From: Saccharospirillaceae bacterium
Lineage (GTDB): Bacteria > Pseudomonadota > Gammaproteobacteria > Pseudomonadales > Natronospirillaceae
DNA length: 57,193 nt
Direction: 5' to 3'
NCBI GenBank assembly: GCA_007116635.1
Contig: SKIB01000120.1
Span: 1-57,193 of the forward strand
The position numbers were made by a program, and so were the translations under genes. Every line of letters starts with the position of its first letter. Positions within the stretch are counted from its first letter, which is position 1. The notes under the pieces were generated by a model. The model was not told the DNA's origin. It ran no database searches and saw only the letters and a list, made by a program, of their open reading frames with translations. This document shows, in pieces, positions 1 to 9,554 of this stretch.

Positions 1-12
1 CATACAAACTAT

Positions 13-645
13 TCATGGCTGGTAACGTCCCGGCTTGTGATTGAAGGTGAGAGCAAGGTTGCAAACAACAGCACCCAAGATTGACAGCAGTAATAACCAC
101 CATGGGACAATGAAAAAGGAAGCCAGCAGGATGCAGGCGTCCAAGCCTAGCTGTACCTTGCCCGCTCGCCAGCCATAGCGCTGCTGCATAAAGAGCGCCA
201 AGATGTTAAAGCCGCCCAAACTGGCTTGGTGACGAAACAACACCAGCATCGCATTGCCCATCAGTACGCCACCGGCTAGGGCTGCATACAGGGGATGAAC
301 ATTGGTAAGCTGCAGCAAGTGCTGCAGTGCGTCTACGCCAATGGACACGGTTAGGACTGTGATGATGGTATTGCGGGTAAAGGCGAGTCCCATTTGCCGC
401 CAGGCGAGGAAATAAAAAGGCAGGTTGAGCAGGAAAAACCATTGGCCAAAGCTTAGCGGGGTCAGCTTGCTCAGCAGCAGGGTTAGCCCTGCCGTACCAC
501 CTGTTAACAGTCCGGCGCTCTGCAGTAGAAAGATGCCAAGGGAAAACATGGCCGCGGCGGCAAAGAGGGCAAAGAGGTTTTCGCTGATGGGGTGTGGTTG
601 GCTCTTGGGCTTGGTGTCTTGATTAATGCTTGGGCTGCTGGACAT
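13..645 (-). CDS. YitT-family (DUF161) integral membrane protein
   Basis: This 210-residue protein has a polar N-terminus of about 20 residues followed by five or six hydrophobic segments (roughly residues 22-45, 60-80, 90-110, 118-138 and 165-198). The glycine-rich stretch SAGLLTGGTAGL near residue 45 and the later GGVLMGNAM and ASLGGFNIL stretches are typical of the YitT/DUF161 membrane family. No transport substrate is established for most members, so a specific function is not assigned. It lacks the soluble C-terminal DUF2179 domain found in longer Bacillus YitT proteins. The start is ATG at 645 behind an AGGAGAT ribosome binding site. The gene stands alone and ends 12 bases from the window edge. 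Confidence 0.8.
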   Translation of the reverse strand: MSSSPSINQDTKPKSQPHPISENLFALFAAAAMFSLGIFLLQSAGLLTGGTAGLTLLLSKLTPLSFGQWFFLLNLPFYFLAWRQMGLAFTRNTIITVLTVSIGVDALQHLLQLTNVHPLYAALAGGVLMGNAMLVLFRHQASLGGFNILALFMQQRYGWRAGKVQLGLDACILLASFFIVPWWLLLLSILGAVVCNLALTFNHKPGRYQP

Positions 646-823
646 GCTGATCTCCTGTTTTCGCCATTGTCCTGCAGTTGCTTTGGTGCTGCTAGTCTTG
701 AGCCTGATTCATGGGGTTATGCCTGTAAACTAATGTGTGTGATTTAAGTAAACTTTAAATTACGCTTATGGGTTTTTAGCTAAGATGCCTGGCTCCTTCG
801 CGTCCTATCCTGCACTCCTGCAA

Positions 824-850
824 GTCATCCTGCGCGCAGTCGCAGGGTCC
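824..850. repeat. Short intergenic hairpin repeat, copy 1
   Basis: The core CCTGCG-CGCAGT-CGCAGG forms a 6-bp inverted repeat around a short loop, flanked by GTCAT on one side and GTCC on the other. The same unit recurs at 20210-20235, 56842-56868 and, inverted, 57071-57098. This copy lies in the 290-base gap between ugpC and the YitT gene; the GC-rich remainder of that gap (about 850-935) shows nothing else I can name. Confidence 0.75.
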
Positions 851-935
851 ACAAAAGAACAGCGCGCCGCGAATGCTCGCCAAAGGCCACAAGGCAGCAC
901 CCGCAGCAGGGCGGGCGCAGTGCTCCGCGTAATGA

Positions 936-1988
936 CTAGGCTTGGTCCGTGCGGCGGCCGGTGGCTTGGTTAAAAGGATGCACTTCGCTGACAGGCACAT
1001 ACAGAGTCACTAAATCACCCTCACGCACCTGACAGTCACTGTCAACACGCATGCAAATGCTTTGTCCATTGCTGTTAAGACTCAGGTACAGATGGCTCTC
1101 GGCACCAGCAGGCTCAAACAGCGAGCAACGACAAGCCAGACGGATGTGTGGTTGTTCAGGTTGTTCCAGCAGCAGTTCATCGGGCCGCACACCAATGATG
1201 TCGGTGTCGTCTGGTAAATGCGACTGCCATAGGCTGTGTTCAGTCAAGGCGGCCAAAGGCAGTAGGTTCATGGCCGGAGAGCCGATGAATTGCGCCACGA
1301 ACAGACTGGCCGGGCGGTCATAAACCTCCATAGGGCTGCCAACCTGCTCCACCAAGCCCTGATTCATCACCACCAAGCGGTCGGCCAGAGTTAAGGCTTC
1401 TAGCTGGTCGTGAGTCACATAGAGGGTGGTGGTTTTTAAGCGTTTTTGCAGCTGCTTGATCTCGACCCGCATTTGCACCCTGAGCTTGGCATCCAAGTTG
1501 GACAAAGGCTCATCCAACAGGAAGGCCGAAGGCTCGCGCACCAGCGCACGACCCATGGCCACACGCTGACGCTGGCCACCGGACAGCGCCTTGGGCTTGC
1601 GCGCTAGAAAGGCATCGATCTCCAGCATCTTGGCGGTTTGCTGTACTCTGGTTTCAATCTCGGCCTTGTTGTAGCCACGATTTTTCAGGCCATAGGCCAG
1701 ATTGTTGTACACCGTCATGTGCGGGTAGAGCGCATAGTTTTGGAACACCATGGCAATGTCGCGCTCAGAGGGTTCCAGCTGGTTGACCAGCTTTTGGCTA
1801 ATGTGCAGCTCGCCACTGCTGATGGCCTCAAGGCCAGCAATCATGCGCAACAGGGTCGATTTGCCGCAGCCTGAGGGGCCGACCAGTACGATGAATTCAC
1901 CGTCCTGAATATCCAGATCGATGCCTTTGACGGCATGCACATCACCGGCATAGGTTTTGGCCAGTTGTTTAAGTTGAATAGTTGCCAT
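936..1988 (-). CDS. ugpC: sn-glycerol-3-phosphate ABC importer, ATP-binding subunit
   Basis: This 350-residue ATPase powers the Ugp importer. Walker A (GPSGCGKST) lies at residues 37-45, the ABC signature LSGGQRQR near 135, Walker B plus D-loop (FLLDEPLSNLDAK) near 155, and the switch histidine in THDQLEAL near 190. The C-terminal roughly 110 residues form the regulatory TOBE-type region of the MalK/UgpC group. It is the last gene of ugpB-ugpA-ugpE-ugpC, 13 bases after ugpE, with a GGAG site before ATG. MalK-type ATPases resemble each other closely, so the substrate is inferred from the neighbouring ugpB, ugpA and ugpE. Confidence 0.92.
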   Translation of the reverse strand: MATIQLKQLAKTYAGDVHAVKGIDLDIQDGEFIVLVGPSGCGKSTLLRMIAGLEAISSGELHISQKLVNQLEPSERDIAMVFQNYALYPHMTVYNNLAYGLKNRGYNKAEIETRVQQTAKMLEIDAFLARKPKALSGGQRQRVAMGRALVREPSAFLLDEPLSNLDAKLRVQMRVEIKQLQKRLKTTTLYVTHDQLEALTLADRLVVMNQGLVEQVGSPMEVYDRPASLFVAQFIGSPAMNLLPLAALTEHSLWQSHLPDDTDIIGVRPDELLLEQPEQPHIRLACRCSLFEPAGAESHLYLSLNSNGQSICMRVDSDCQVREGDLVTLYVPVSEVHPFNQATGRRTDQA

Positions 1989-2001
1989 ATCGTTTCTCCA
2001 A

Positions 2002-2850
2002 TTACTTCTCGGTCTCGGTCAGTCCTTTGACGAACAACCGCTGCATAAACAAAATCACAAGGGTAGGGGGCAAGGCCGCCAGAATGACGGTGGCCATCAC
2101 CAGATGCCAAAGCGGCTCGCTGTCACCCGCAGTGACCATGCGTTGAATGCCCATGACAATGGTGTAATAGCTTTGATCGGTGGTGATCAGCAAGGGCCAT
2201 AGGTATTGATTCCAGCCGTAGATGAACATGATCACGAACAGCGCGGCGATATTGGTGATCGACAACGGCAGCAGGATGTCTTTAAAAAACTTAAAGGGCC
2301 CTGCGCCATCCACCCGGGCTGCTTCCAGCATTTCTTCTGGCACGGTCATGAAAAACTGACGGAACAAAAAGGTTGCCGTGGCCGAAGCTATCAATGGGAT
2401 CGACAAGCCAGCAAAGCTATTGAGCATACCCAGGTCGGCCACTACCTGAAAGGTTGGCACGATCCTGACTTCCACTGGCAGCATCAGGGTCATGAAGATC
2501 AACCAGAAGAACAGCATGCGAAAGGGGAAGCGAAAGTACACAATGGCAAAGGCCGACAGCAGGGACACCGCCAATTTACCAAAGGTGATGGCCAGCGCCA
2601 TTAGCAGGCTGTTCCACAGCATTAGACCAATGGGTGGAGTGCCGGCTCTGGAGCGCCCTTCCGTGATCACGGTACTGTAGTTGTTCCAAAACTCGCCGCC
2701 GGGCAGCAAGGGCATGGTGCCAGAGACAAAGCTGCCTGCTGGATGCGTTGAGGCAATGAAGGCCACATAGATGGGAAAGGCGACCATGGCCACACCCAAA
2801 ATCAGAAACAGATGGGCCAAAACGGTCGCCCAGGGTTTATTTTCTACCAT
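2002..2850 (-). CDS. ugpE: sn-glycerol-3-phosphate ABC importer, inner-membrane permease UgpE
   Basis: This 282-residue permease has about six transmembrane segments and belongs to the binding-protein-dependent MalG/UgpE group. The cytoplasmic EAA loop, which docks on the ATPase, is visible as EAARVDGAGPFKFFKDILLP near residue 185. The first helix begins around residue 9 and a long periplasmic loop with GTMPLLPGGEFWNNY follows, as in UgpE. It starts 10 bases after ugpA and would pair with UgpA to form the transmembrane channel. Its length matches the E. coli protein (281 residues). Confidence 0.92.
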   Translation of the reverse strand: MVENKPWATVLAHLFLILGVAMVAFPIYVAFIASTHPAGSFVSGTMPLLPGGEFWNNYSTVITEGRSRAGTPPIGLMLWNSLLMALAITFGKLAVSLLSAFAIVYFRFPFRMLFFWLIFMTLMLPVEVRIVPTFQVVADLGMLNSFAGLSIPLIASATATFLFRQFFMTVPEEMLEAARVDGAGPFKFFKDILLPLSITNIAALFVIMFIYGWNQYLWPLLITTDQSYYTIVMGIQRMVTAGDSEPLWHLVMATVILAALPPTLVILFMQRLFVKGLTETEK

Positions 2851-2860
2851 TGCCTAAGCC

Positions 2861-3745
2861 TCAATAATTCACTTTGCGTTCAATAAAGCGGAATTGCACC
2901 ACGGTCAGCAGCACCACGATCAGCATTAAAATCACCGATTGGGCAGCAGAGGAGCCAAGGTTCATGCCGATAAAGCCATCGCGGAATACCTTGTAAACCA
3001 GAATGTTGGTCGCCTGCGCCGGTCCGCCCTCTGTGGTGGCGTGGATCACGCCAAAGGTATCGAACATGGCGTAAACGATGTTGACCACCAACAAAAAGAA
3101 GGTCACGGGTGACAACAGAGGCAGCACAATGCTGTAGAAGCGCTTGAAGCGGCCTGCACCATCAATGGCCGCAGCCTCAATCAAGGACTGAGGAATGGAC
3201 TGCAAACCGGCCAAGAAAAACAAAAAGTTGTAAGAAATTTGTTTCCAGGCCGCAGCCATAACCACCAGTGCCATGGCGTGATTGGCGTTAGCACGGTGGT
3301 TCCAGTCAAAGCCAATGCTTTGCAGCATGTAGCTTAGGATGCCAATAGAAGGGTTAAACATGAACCACCACAGCACACCGGCAATGGCAGGCGCAATGGC
3401 ATAGGGCCAAACCAAAAAAGTGGTGTACAGGTCGCGGCTGCGTAGCATCTTATTCACCAAGACTGCAAAAAACAGTGAGATGCTCATCGACAGCAGGGTG
3501 GTGCTGACCGAAAAAATCAGCGTTACCCGCATCGAATTGAGGTACAGGCTGTCACTGAACAGATCAATGAAGTTGGCCAGACCAACAAAGGTGGTGTTAA
3601 AGCCAAAAGCATCTTGGCGCAGCAGTGATTGATACAGGGCTTGTGAAGCAGGCCAGATGAAGAATACCAGGGTAATGATGACCTGGGGAGCCAGCAGCGC
3701 ATAGGGCAGCCAGCGGTGGTTGAAGGTCATGCGTTTGGTTTGCAT
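2861..3745 (-). CDS. ugpA: sn-glycerol-3-phosphate ABC importer, inner-membrane permease UgpA
   Basis: This permease of about 294 residues has six predicted membrane helices and an EAA loop ([20 protein letters not shown]) near residue 200. With UgpE it forms the membrane channel. I place the start at ATG 3745 (MQTKRMTF), which gives almost the family length of 295; an upstream TTG at 3763 has no ribosome binding site, and ATG at 3730 is a further alternative. It is separated from ugpB by a strong hairpin, so it is probably expressed at a lower level than the binding protein. Confidence 0.9.
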   Translation of the reverse strand: MQTKRMTFNHRWLPYALLAPQVIITLVFFIWPASQALYQSLLRQDAFGFNTTFVGLANFIDLFSDSLYLNSMRVTLIFSVSTTLLSMSISLFFAVLVNKMLRSRDLYTTFLVWPYAIAPAIAGVLWWFMFNPSIGILSYMLQSIGFDWNHRANANHAMALVVMAAAWKQISYNFLFFLAGLQSIPQSLIEAAAIDGAGRFKRFYSIVLPLLSPVTFFLLVVNIVYAMFDTFGVIHATTEGGPAQATNILVYKVFRDGFIGMNLGSSAAQSVILMLIVVLLTVVQFRFIERKVNY

Positions 3746-3771
3746 AGCAATCTCGAACAGCAAAAGGGAAC

Positions 3772-3799
3772 AAAAAAGCCTCCAGTAAACTGGAGGCTT
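3772..3799 (-). terminator. Intercistronic attenuator hairpin between ugpB and ugpA
   Basis: Read on the minus strand, a 9-bp perfect stem (AGCCTCCAG / CTGGAGGCT) closes a 4-base TTTA loop and is followed by a run of T. It lies 15 bases after the ugpB stop codon and before ugpA. A partial terminator here fits the common pattern in which the binding protein is made in excess over the permeases; that it terminates only partially is an inference. Confidence 0.8.
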
Positions 3800-3813
3800 G
3801 GATGGCGATAGAA

Positions 3814-5130
3814 TTAGCGGTTAGCGGCTTCGAATTCGCGCAGTAAGCGGTTGCCACGACGCACGGCAGCGTCCGTTGCTTGTTGGCCAGTCTTACGGCC
3901 AGTCATCACTTCTTCCATTTCTTCGGAAATGATGTCGCGAATCTGCACGAAGTTACCAAAGCGCAGACCTTTGGAGTTGTCCGTTGGTGGATTCAGGGTC
4001 ATTTGGTGAATGGAGGTATCAGAACCTGGGTTGGCTTCATAGAAGCCTTGCGCCTTGGTCAGCTCATAAGAAGCAAGGGTAATAGGCAGATAGCCAGTGT
4101 CTTGGTGCCAGGCGGCCTGAACCTCTGGCTGCGACAGGTAATCAAAGAACGCGGCCACACCCTGATACTCTTTGTCACTATGACCGCGCAAGACCCACAG
4201 AGTAGCACCACCGATGATGCTGTTCTGAGGTGCGCCCTCTACATCGCTGTAATAGGGCTGGAAGCCATAACCCACATCAAAGTTGGCATTAGCCAAAACA
4301 CCGGCACGGCTGGCAGAAGAGCCAAAGAACATGGCGCACTCACCAGAGTAGAACATGGGTGCGGCGTCCGCACCAGAGCCAGGGCCACCCCACTTGAAGA
4401 TGCCTTGATCTTGCCAGGTTTTCAGGTTGTCCCAGTGGCGAGATACGGTGGCATTGTTGAACACAAATTCGGTGTCAAAGCCTTCAAAGCCATTGGCCTT
4501 GGTGCCCAGTGGTAGGTTGTGCCAAGCGCTGAAGTTCTCCAGCATCAGCCAGCTCGGCCATGAGGTGGTGAAACCGCAGCGACTGGCACCAGATTCCAGC
4601 AGCTGTTGAGACACAGTGACCATCTCTTCCCAGGTGCGTGGCGGCTGGTCAGCGTCCAAACCGGCCTTGGCGAAGGCTTCACGGTTGTAATACATGATGG
4701 GCGTGGAAGAGTTGAATGGGAAGGACAGCATGTTGCCCTGTGGGTCCGTGTAATAGCCCACTACGGCAGGCAAAAAGGCTTCTTTGTCGAACTCATAGCC
4801 CTTGTCGGCCATCAGTTGATAAATGGGGTAAATCGCTGCTTCAGCAGCCATCATGGTGCCAGTGCCCACTTCAAACACCTGCACGATGTGTGGCTGCTGG
4901 CGGGCGCGGAAGGCAGTGATGGCACCAGTCATGGTCTCGGCATAGGTGCCACGGAAGCTTGGCACCACCTTGAACTCGTCCTGAGTGGCGTTAAAGTCGG
5001 CTGCTACCTGCTCAAGCTTTTCACCCAGCTCACCGCCCATGGCATGCCACCAGGTGATATTAGTGGTGGCCATGGCTTGGCTGCAAGCCAGGCTTAGGGT
5101 TAAAGCGCCCAAGGCAAATGATTTCTTCAT
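3814..5130 (-). CDS. ugpB: sn-glycerol-3-phosphate periplasmic binding protein
   Basis: This 438-residue extracellular solute-binding protein captures sn-glycerol-3-phosphate and glycerophosphodiesters for the UgpAEC channel. The first 22 residues ([21 protein letters not shown]) form a signal peptide ending in an AMA-type cleavage site, and the mature protein starts with [16 protein letters not shown], the classic UgpB N-terminus. The length equals that of E. coli UgpB. I chose ATG 5130, preceded by AGGAG; a longer reading frame from 5250 would bury the signal peptide. It is the first gene of the operon and sits behind a Pho-box promoter. Confidence 0.95.
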   Translation of the reverse strand: MKKSFALGALTLSLACSQAMATTNITWWHAMGGELGEKLEQVAADFNATQDEFKVVPSFRGTYAETMTGAITAFRARQQPHIVQVFEVGTGTMMAAEAAIYPIYQLMADKGYEFDKEAFLPAVVGYYTDPQGNMLSFPFNSSTPIMYYNREAFAKAGLDADQPPRTWEEMVTVSQQLLESGASRCGFTTSWPSWLMLENFSAWHNLPLGTKANGFEGFDTEFVFNNATVSRHWDNLKTWQDQGIFKWGGPGSGADAAPMFYSGECAMFFGSSASRAGVLANANFDVGYGFQPYYSDVEGAPQNSIIGGATLWVLRGHSDKEYQGVAAFFDYLSQPEVQAAWHQDTGYLPITLASYELTKAQGFYEANPGSDTSIHQMTLNPPTDNSKGLRFGNFVQIRDIISEEMEEVMTGRKTGQQATDAAVRRGNRLLREFEAANR

Positions 5131-5171
5131 TAGTTGCTCCTGTTGATTCGTGTCATGATTTACTGACGCAA

Positions 5172-5216
5172 ATACTAGAAGCTGATCGTTACAGAGAAAC
5201 GACAATTGGATGACAG
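5172..5216 (-). promoter_or_regulatory. Pho box and -10 element in front of ugpB
   Basis: On the minus strand three 7-base direct repeats occur with exact 11-base spacing: CTGTCAT (5216-5210), TTGTCGT (5205-5199) and CTGTAAC (5194-5188), each separated by 4 bases. This is the architecture of a PhoB binding site, where boxes of CTGTCAT type replace the -35 element. Ten bases further lies TAGTAT (5177-5172), a fair -10 at the usual distance. The ugpB start is 41 bases downstream. Ugp is a known Pho-regulon operon in E. coli, so induction by phosphate starvation is the natural reading. Confidence 0.8.
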
Positions 5217-5265
5217 CTTTATGCCTTGTGGCTCGAAAATGAGTAAGCATTGCTTATGACTGTTA

Positions 5266-6372
5266 TTAGTCTTGGCTATGAGCAGACAAAAGTTTAGCAG
5301 TGAAAGTCGCTAGCCTTGGCAAGTCAGCACAGAGTCCCATGCGCACCAGAGTGCCCTTGGGGCCATGCCAATAGCGTAATAAGATTCGCTCTTTAGCCGC
5401 CAGCTCCGCCAGTTCTTTACCCAGCTTAGGGGTTAATAGCCAGCTGCAAAACAGCCCTTGTTGTTGCTGCCAACTGACCTGCCATGCACGCAATAGCGGT
5501 GCCAGAAGTTGCTGCTGCGCTTGCATCTGGTGTTGGTGGCGCTGGCGCTGCTGCTGTTGCCACTCTTGATCCTGCAGTCCCTGTTTGGCCAGCCATTGAC
5601 TAGGGCCGTTCACTGGCCAGCTACCCAGATGCTGCTGCAGTCTGTTGATCAAGGGTTGGCTGCCAAAGGCAAAGGCCAAACGCAGGCCAGCCAAACCAAA
5701 AAATTTACCAAAGGAGCGCAGCAGTAACAGATTGTTGGGCAAGCTGGCTAGGTTGAGCATGCTCTGCTCAGGCCTTTGGTCAATAAAGGCCTCATCCACT
5801 ATCAGGGTGCCATCCAAGGCGGCAGCCCAGTTTAAGACTTGCTGCTGGCTAAATAGAATGCCGCTTGGGTTGTTGGGTTGAATCAAAAGCAGATGCTGGC
5901 GCGGGTTCAGTGCCAACTGCTGATCCAGGTGCAGAGCTGCGCTTGGCTCATCCCAGCTGGGGTACTGTCGCCAAGGCTGTCCAGCCAACTGCCAAGCCCT
6001 TTGGTATTCTTGATAGCCTAATTCGGGCAGTAAGATGGGCTGAGCTTTAAGCAGGTAAGGCAGTAGCGCGATCAGGGCTTGTGACCCTGAGCAGGCCAGC
6101 ATCGAATAGGAGTCGGGCAGCAAGCTCGGCCGATAATAGCGCTGTGTCGCGGCCAAAAAATCGGCCTGCAGGTAGGGCAGTGCTTGCCAGCAATGGCTCG
6201 GCACCTCAGACACCGGATAGGGGTAAGGGCTTAATCCCGTTGACAAATCCAACCAGTCGGCCGGGCTTCCACCCCATTGCTGGCAGGCTTGAGCCAAATT
6301 GCCTCCATGGGCTATTTGTTCGTCTGAGCTTGGTTCGGTGCCCTGATCAAAGGCCGCTCTTGACTCAGACAT
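5266..6372 (-). CDS. cobC: L-threonine-O-3-phosphate decarboxylase (cobalamin aminopropanol arm)
   Basis: This 368-residue fold-type I PLP enzyme resembles histidinol-phosphate aminotransferases. The PLP lysine is in RSFGKFFGLAGLRLAF near residue 223, and the acidic PLP ring contact is in IVDEAFID near 192. In cobalamin synthesis such proteins (CobD of Salmonella, CobC in Pseudomonas naming) make aminopropanol-O-2-phosphate from threonine phosphate, the substrate of the next enzyme. It overlaps cobD by 8 bases and is the last gene of the operon, which is the main argument against an aminotransferase role. A Gln-rich stretch (QQQQRQRHQHQ) near residue 275 is unusual. Confidence 0.85.
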   Translation of the reverse strand: MSESRAAFDQGTEPSSDEQIAHGGNLAQACQQWGGSPADWLDLSTGLSPYPYPVSEVPSHCWQALPYLQADFLAATQRYYRPSLLPDSYSMLACSGSQALIALLPYLLKAQPILLPELGYQEYQRAWQLAGQPWRQYPSWDEPSAALHLDQQLALNPRQHLLLIQPNNPSGILFSQQQVLNWAAALDGTLIVDEAFIDQRPEQSMLNLASLPNNLLLLRSFGKFFGLAGLRLAFAFGSQPLINRLQQHLGSWPVNGPSQWLAKQGLQDQEWQQQQRQRHQHQMQAQQQLLAPLLRAWQVSWQQQQGLFCSWLLTPKLGKELAELAAKERILLRYWHGPKGTLVRMGLCADLPRLATFTAKLLSAHSQD

Positions 6373-7378
6373 GGTTCAGCAACCACCAATGGCCGATGTT
6401 AGCCAGCAAGGTTAGGACCAGCCAGAGCAGCAGACTGCGGTTAACCAGATGACAGGCCTGCAGGATGTCTTGCGCTTGCGGCTCGGGCTGGCTTGGACCC
6501 AGTAAGGGGCGTGGTTGCCATTGGCCCTGATAACAGGCCGAACCACCAAGAGCGATGCCCAGTGCACCGGCACCGCTGGCCATGACCGGGCCAGCATTAG
6601 GGCTTTTCCAACCAGAGCCCTGTCTGTGCCAGCAGCGCCATGCCAATCGGCGGTTGCCCTTGGCTGCCATCAGGCAATAGCTCAGGGCGCAGAGCCTCGC
6701 CGGTAGCCAGTTCAGCAGGTCATCCGTGCGCGCGGCCACGCGACCGAAATACAGAAAAGTCGGTGTCTTGTAGCCCCACATGGCATCCAGAGTGTTAGCT
6801 AGGCGGTACAGCACCACACCGGGTAGGCCTGCGACGATGAACCAGAACAGGGCAGCAAAGATGGCGTCACTGCCATTTTCCAGCACCGACTCACAGCTGG
6901 CCTTGGCGATCTGGCTTTCGTCGAGCTGCTCGGTGTCGCGGCTGACGATCATGGCCAGGGCTTGGCGCGCCTCAGGCAATTGCTTTTGGCTTAGGGGCAG
7001 GGCAATGGCCCTGGCATGTTGCAGCAGGCTTTGCCAGCCAAGGGCTAAATACAGGCCAAGAGCAGTGCACAGGGCATTGAGCCAGGGAAGGGCGCTGCTG
7101 GCTTGATTGATCAGTACCGCTAATGCCAACCAGGGACCAACCGCCAATAGCCAGGCCAGAGCACCGGCCAATAAGGCCTTGGCTTCACCTGAAAGCCAGC
7201 CAGATTCAGGATCTGAGTGACCAACAGTGACCTTTTGAGGCTGGCCGGCAAGACAGGGGTTGAGTTTGGTTTGCCAATGGTTGGCCCAGCGGCCAAAGCC
7301 GACCAAGGGGTGCCAAGCCTTAGGCTCGCCCAAGCGCCAATCCAGTAGCAAGGCCAGCAGCATGATTAGGCCGGTCAT
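6365..7378 (-). CDS. cobD: Adenosylcobinamide-phosphate synthase (CobD/CbiB)
   Basis: This 337-residue membrane protein attaches aminopropanol (phosphate) to adenosylcobyric acid. Family hallmarks are the N-terminal [21 protein letters not shown], the [12 protein letters not shown] stretch near residue 145 and [14 protein letters not shown] near 165, followed by the DAMWGYKT and [19 protein letters not shown] segments. Several hydrophobic helices fit an inner-membrane enzyme. It overlaps cobQ by 4 bases (ATGA), so translation is probably coupled. The symbol follows Pseudomonas use; the Salmonella name is cbiB. Confidence 0.93.
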   Translation of the reverse strand: MTGLIMLLALLLDWRLGEPKAWHPLVGFGRWANHWQTKLNPCLAGQPQKVTVGHSDPESGWLSGEAKALLAGALAWLLAVGPWLALAVLINQASSALPWLNALCTALGLYLALGWQSLLQHARAIALPLSQKQLPEARQALAMIVSRDTEQLDESQIAKASCESVLENGSDAIFAALFWFIVAGLPGVVLYRLANTLDAMWGYKTPTFLYFGRVAARTDDLLNWLPARLCALSYCLMAAKGNRRLAWRCWHRQGSGWKSPNAGPVMASGAGALGIALGGSACYQGQWQPRPLLGPSQPEPQAQDILQACHLVNRSLLLWLVLTLLANIGHWWLLNHV

Positions 7379-8886
7379 GGCTGAGTGCAGCCATCAGGTA
7401 ATTGCAGCAGTTGACGCCATTGTTCAAGCCCGATGCTGGCTTCAACGGCGTCAGCCAGTCGTTCGATTTCGCGCTCTTGCCACTGAGCGTAATCAAAGGG
7501 GGTGGCATTTGGATTCTGATCTTCTAGGTTTTGGTCCTCTAGGTTTTGGCCAAGCACCCATTGGCTAAGCCAATTGAGCATGCCTGGCTGATCCAACAGG
7601 CCATGCAGGTAGCTGCCGCGCACGCTGTCGTCCGAATTGCGCGCCCCTTCCGGGCCGCAATCAAGAGTAAATAAGGGCCGGTTCAAGGCCTCACCCTGAC
7701 TGTGTCCTTGGTGTATTTCATAACCCTTTACCCTTTGCTCGCTGCCTAGGCAGTGGCCCTGTACCTGTAACAGACGCTTTTGTGGCCTCAGCTCGGTGAT
7801 TAGGTTCAGATAGCCCAGGCCAGGGTCACTGCCGGGAGGGCTTTCTAATCCAAGGGGGTCTTGGAGTTGCTCGCCTAACATTTGAAAGCCGCCACATATG
7901 CCCAGCAATTTGCCACCCAGGCGCAGGTGGCGTTGGATCAAGGCAGGCCAGCCTTGCGCTTGCAACCAGTGCAGATCGGGGCGCACTGCCTTGCTGCCGG
8001 GTAAAATGATTAGGTCCGCCCCTTTAAAATCCTGTACCTGTCGTACAAACTGGCAGTCGATCCTGGGTTCTAGCCTGAGCACATCAAAGTCAGTATGGTT
8101 ACTGGCCCGAGGGTACATCAGTACCGCCACTCGCAGCTTGGCCTCTTGACTGGTTCGTTGGCTGCGGTTCAGTGCGTCTTCTGCTTCAATGTGCAGGTCA
8201 TGTAGGTAAGGAATCACGCCCAGCACTGGTTTGCCGGTTTTGGCTTCCAGCCATTCCAAGCCCGATTGCAGCAGTTTAGGGTCGCCGCGAAAGCGGTTGA
8301 TGACAAAGCCTTTGACCCTGGCTTGCTCCGATGGGCTCAATAGCGCCAGGGTGCCATACAGATGGGCAAAGACACCACCACGGTCAATGTCGGCAATCAA
8401 GATAACAGGGCAATCGGCTGCCTCGGCAAAGCCCATGTTGGCCAGATCATGTTGACGCAGATTGATCTCGGCAGGGCTGCCAGCGCCCTCGATCAGGACC
8501 ACCCCATGACGCTGTTGCAGTCGTTCAAAGGCTTGTAGCACGGTCTGCAGTAGCTGGGGCTTGTGCTGGTGGTATTGTAGGGCATGCATGTTGCCAATGC
8601 TTTGCCCCAGCAGGATTACCTGGCTGCCGGTGTCACTGTTGGGCTTGAGCAAAATGGGATTCATGTCGGTACTGGGCGGCACACCGCAGGCCTGGGCCTG
8701 CACTGCCTGGGCACGACCAATTTCGCCCCCTTCGGCGGTGACCGCGCTGTTGAGCGCCATGTTTTGCGGCTTAAAGGGTGCGCAAGATATGCCGTGACGG
8801 TGCAAGATCCGGCCAATGGCCGCCACCAAGACCGACTTGCCGGCGTCCGAGGTGGTGCCTTGCACCATTAGGCAGCCCGCACGCAT
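7375..8886 (-). CDS. cobQ: Cobyric acid synthase, glutamine-hydrolysing
   Basis: This 503-residue enzyme amidates four carboxyl groups of adenosylcobyrinic acid a,c-diamide, using ATP and glutamine. The N-terminal dethiobiotin-synthetase-like domain shows the P-loop-type [13 protein letters not shown] near residues 8-20 and [11 protein letters not shown]. The C-terminal type 1 glutamine amidotransferase domain has its nucleophile in [11 protein letters not shown] near residue 330 and the late histidine in [10 protein letters not shown] near 447. A short duplicated acidic motif (ENLEDQ-type, EDQNLEDQN) near residue 472 looks like a small in-frame repeat. The gene starts at the base where cobO ends. 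Confidence 0.95.
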   Translation of the reverse strand: MRAGCLMVQGTTSDAGKSVLVAAIGRILHRHGISCAPFKPQNMALNSAVTAEGGEIGRAQAVQAQACGVPPSTDMNPILLKPNSDTGSQVILLGQSIGNMHALQYHQHKPQLLQTVLQAFERLQQRHGVVLIEGAGSPAEINLRQHDLANMGFAEAADCPVILIADIDRGGVFAHLYGTLALLSPSEQARVKGFVINRFRGDPKLLQSGLEWLEAKTGKPVLGVIPYLHDLHIEAEDALNRSQRTSQEAKLRVAVLMYPRASNHTDFDVLRLEPRIDCQFVRQVQDFKGADLIILPGSKAVRPDLHWLQAQGWPALIQRHLRLGGKLLGICGGFQMLGEQLQDPLGLESPPGSDPGLGYLNLITELRPQKRLLQVQGHCLGSEQRVKGYEIHQGHSQGEALNRPLFTLDCGPEGARNSDDSVRGSYLHGLLDQPGMLNWLSQWVLGQNLEDQNLEDQNPNATPFDYAQWQEREIERLADAVEASIGLEQWRQLLQLPDGCTQP

Positions 8887-9479
8887 CAGAATTCAATGCC
8901 CGCTTGAGCCTTAACGCCCAGATTAAAGGCGTGGCGTTCAACCTCAACATGGCTGATGGTGTCGGCGATCTGCTGCAAAGGCTCGGCCATGGTGCGCCCG
9001 GTGATGATCACATTTTGCTGCTTGGGGCGCTGTTGCAAGGCCTTAAGCACGGGCTCAAGCTCCAGATAGTGGTACTTGAACATATAACTCATTTCATCAA
9101 AAACCAGAATGTCATAGCTTGGGTCTTGCAATAGCCCTTGGCAGATTTGCCAAGCGGCCTGAGCCGCTAGGCGGTCTTGTTCTTGATCCTGAGTTTCCCA
9201 GGTAAAGCCATGGCCCATGACATGCCAATCGACCCTGGGATGCTGAGCAAAAAACAATTGCTCACCGGTCTGCTGTTTACCCTTGATGAACTGTACCACG
9301 GCTGCTTTCTGGCCATGGCCAAGGCTGCGCGCCATGGTGCCAAAGGCAGAGCTGCTTTTGCCCTTGCCATTGCCCTTGAGTAGAATCAGCACGCCGCGCT
9401 CTTCGGTGGCCTTGGCGATGCGTTCATCAATGATGGCTTTTTTGCGCTGCATGCGCTCTTGGTAGGATGAGTTCGACAA
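8886..9479 (-). CDS. cobO: Cob(I)yrinic acid a,c-diamide adenosyltransferase (CobA/BtuR type)
   Basis: This 197-residue enzyme transfers the adenosyl group of ATP to reduced corrinoid cobalt. The P-loop [14 protein letters not shown] lies near residues 36-49, VQFIKG near 62 and VFDEMSYM near 123, all typical of the CobA/CobO/BtuR family and unlike PduO. It is the first gene of the cobO-cobQ-cobD-cobC operon and follows a strong sigma70-like promoter. The enzyme also serves cobinamide salvage, so the operon could work on imported corrinoids as well as on the de novo route. Confidence 0.95.
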   Translation of the reverse strand: MSNSSYQERMQRKKAIIDERIAKATEERGVLILLKGNGKGKSSSAFGTMARSLGHGQKAAVVQFIKGKQQTGEQLFFAQHPRVDWHVMGHGFTWETQDQEQDRLAAQAAWQICQGLLQDPSYDILVFDEMSYMFKYHYLELEPVLKALQQRPKQQNVIITGRTMAEPLQQIADTISHVEVERHAFNLGVKAQAGIEF

Positions 9480-9526
9480 GCTGGGTTCCTCTGCACTGCG
9501 GTTATTGGTTGCTAGGGGTTGGCCGC

Positions 9527-9554
9527 ATCATAGAGGGCAGGGGCGGGCTGTCAA
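9527..9554 (-). promoter_or_regulatory. Sigma70-type promoter of the cob operon
   Basis: On the minus strand TTGACA (9554-9549) and TATGAT (9532-9527) are separated by 16 bases: a perfect -35 and a 5/6 -10. The leader to the cobO ATG is only about 40 bases, too short for a cobalamin riboswitch, and no B12-box-like motif is visible there. Confidence 0.75.

Noticed and set aside
3880-4515. Plus-strand open frame of 211 codons opposite ugpB
   Set aside because: Long but entirely antisense to the conserved binding-protein gene, with no plausible start site.
5500-5570. CAG/CTG-rich low-complexity stretch as a repeat array
   Set aside because: It is the Gln-rich coding part of cobC with irregular codons, not a regular tandem repeat.
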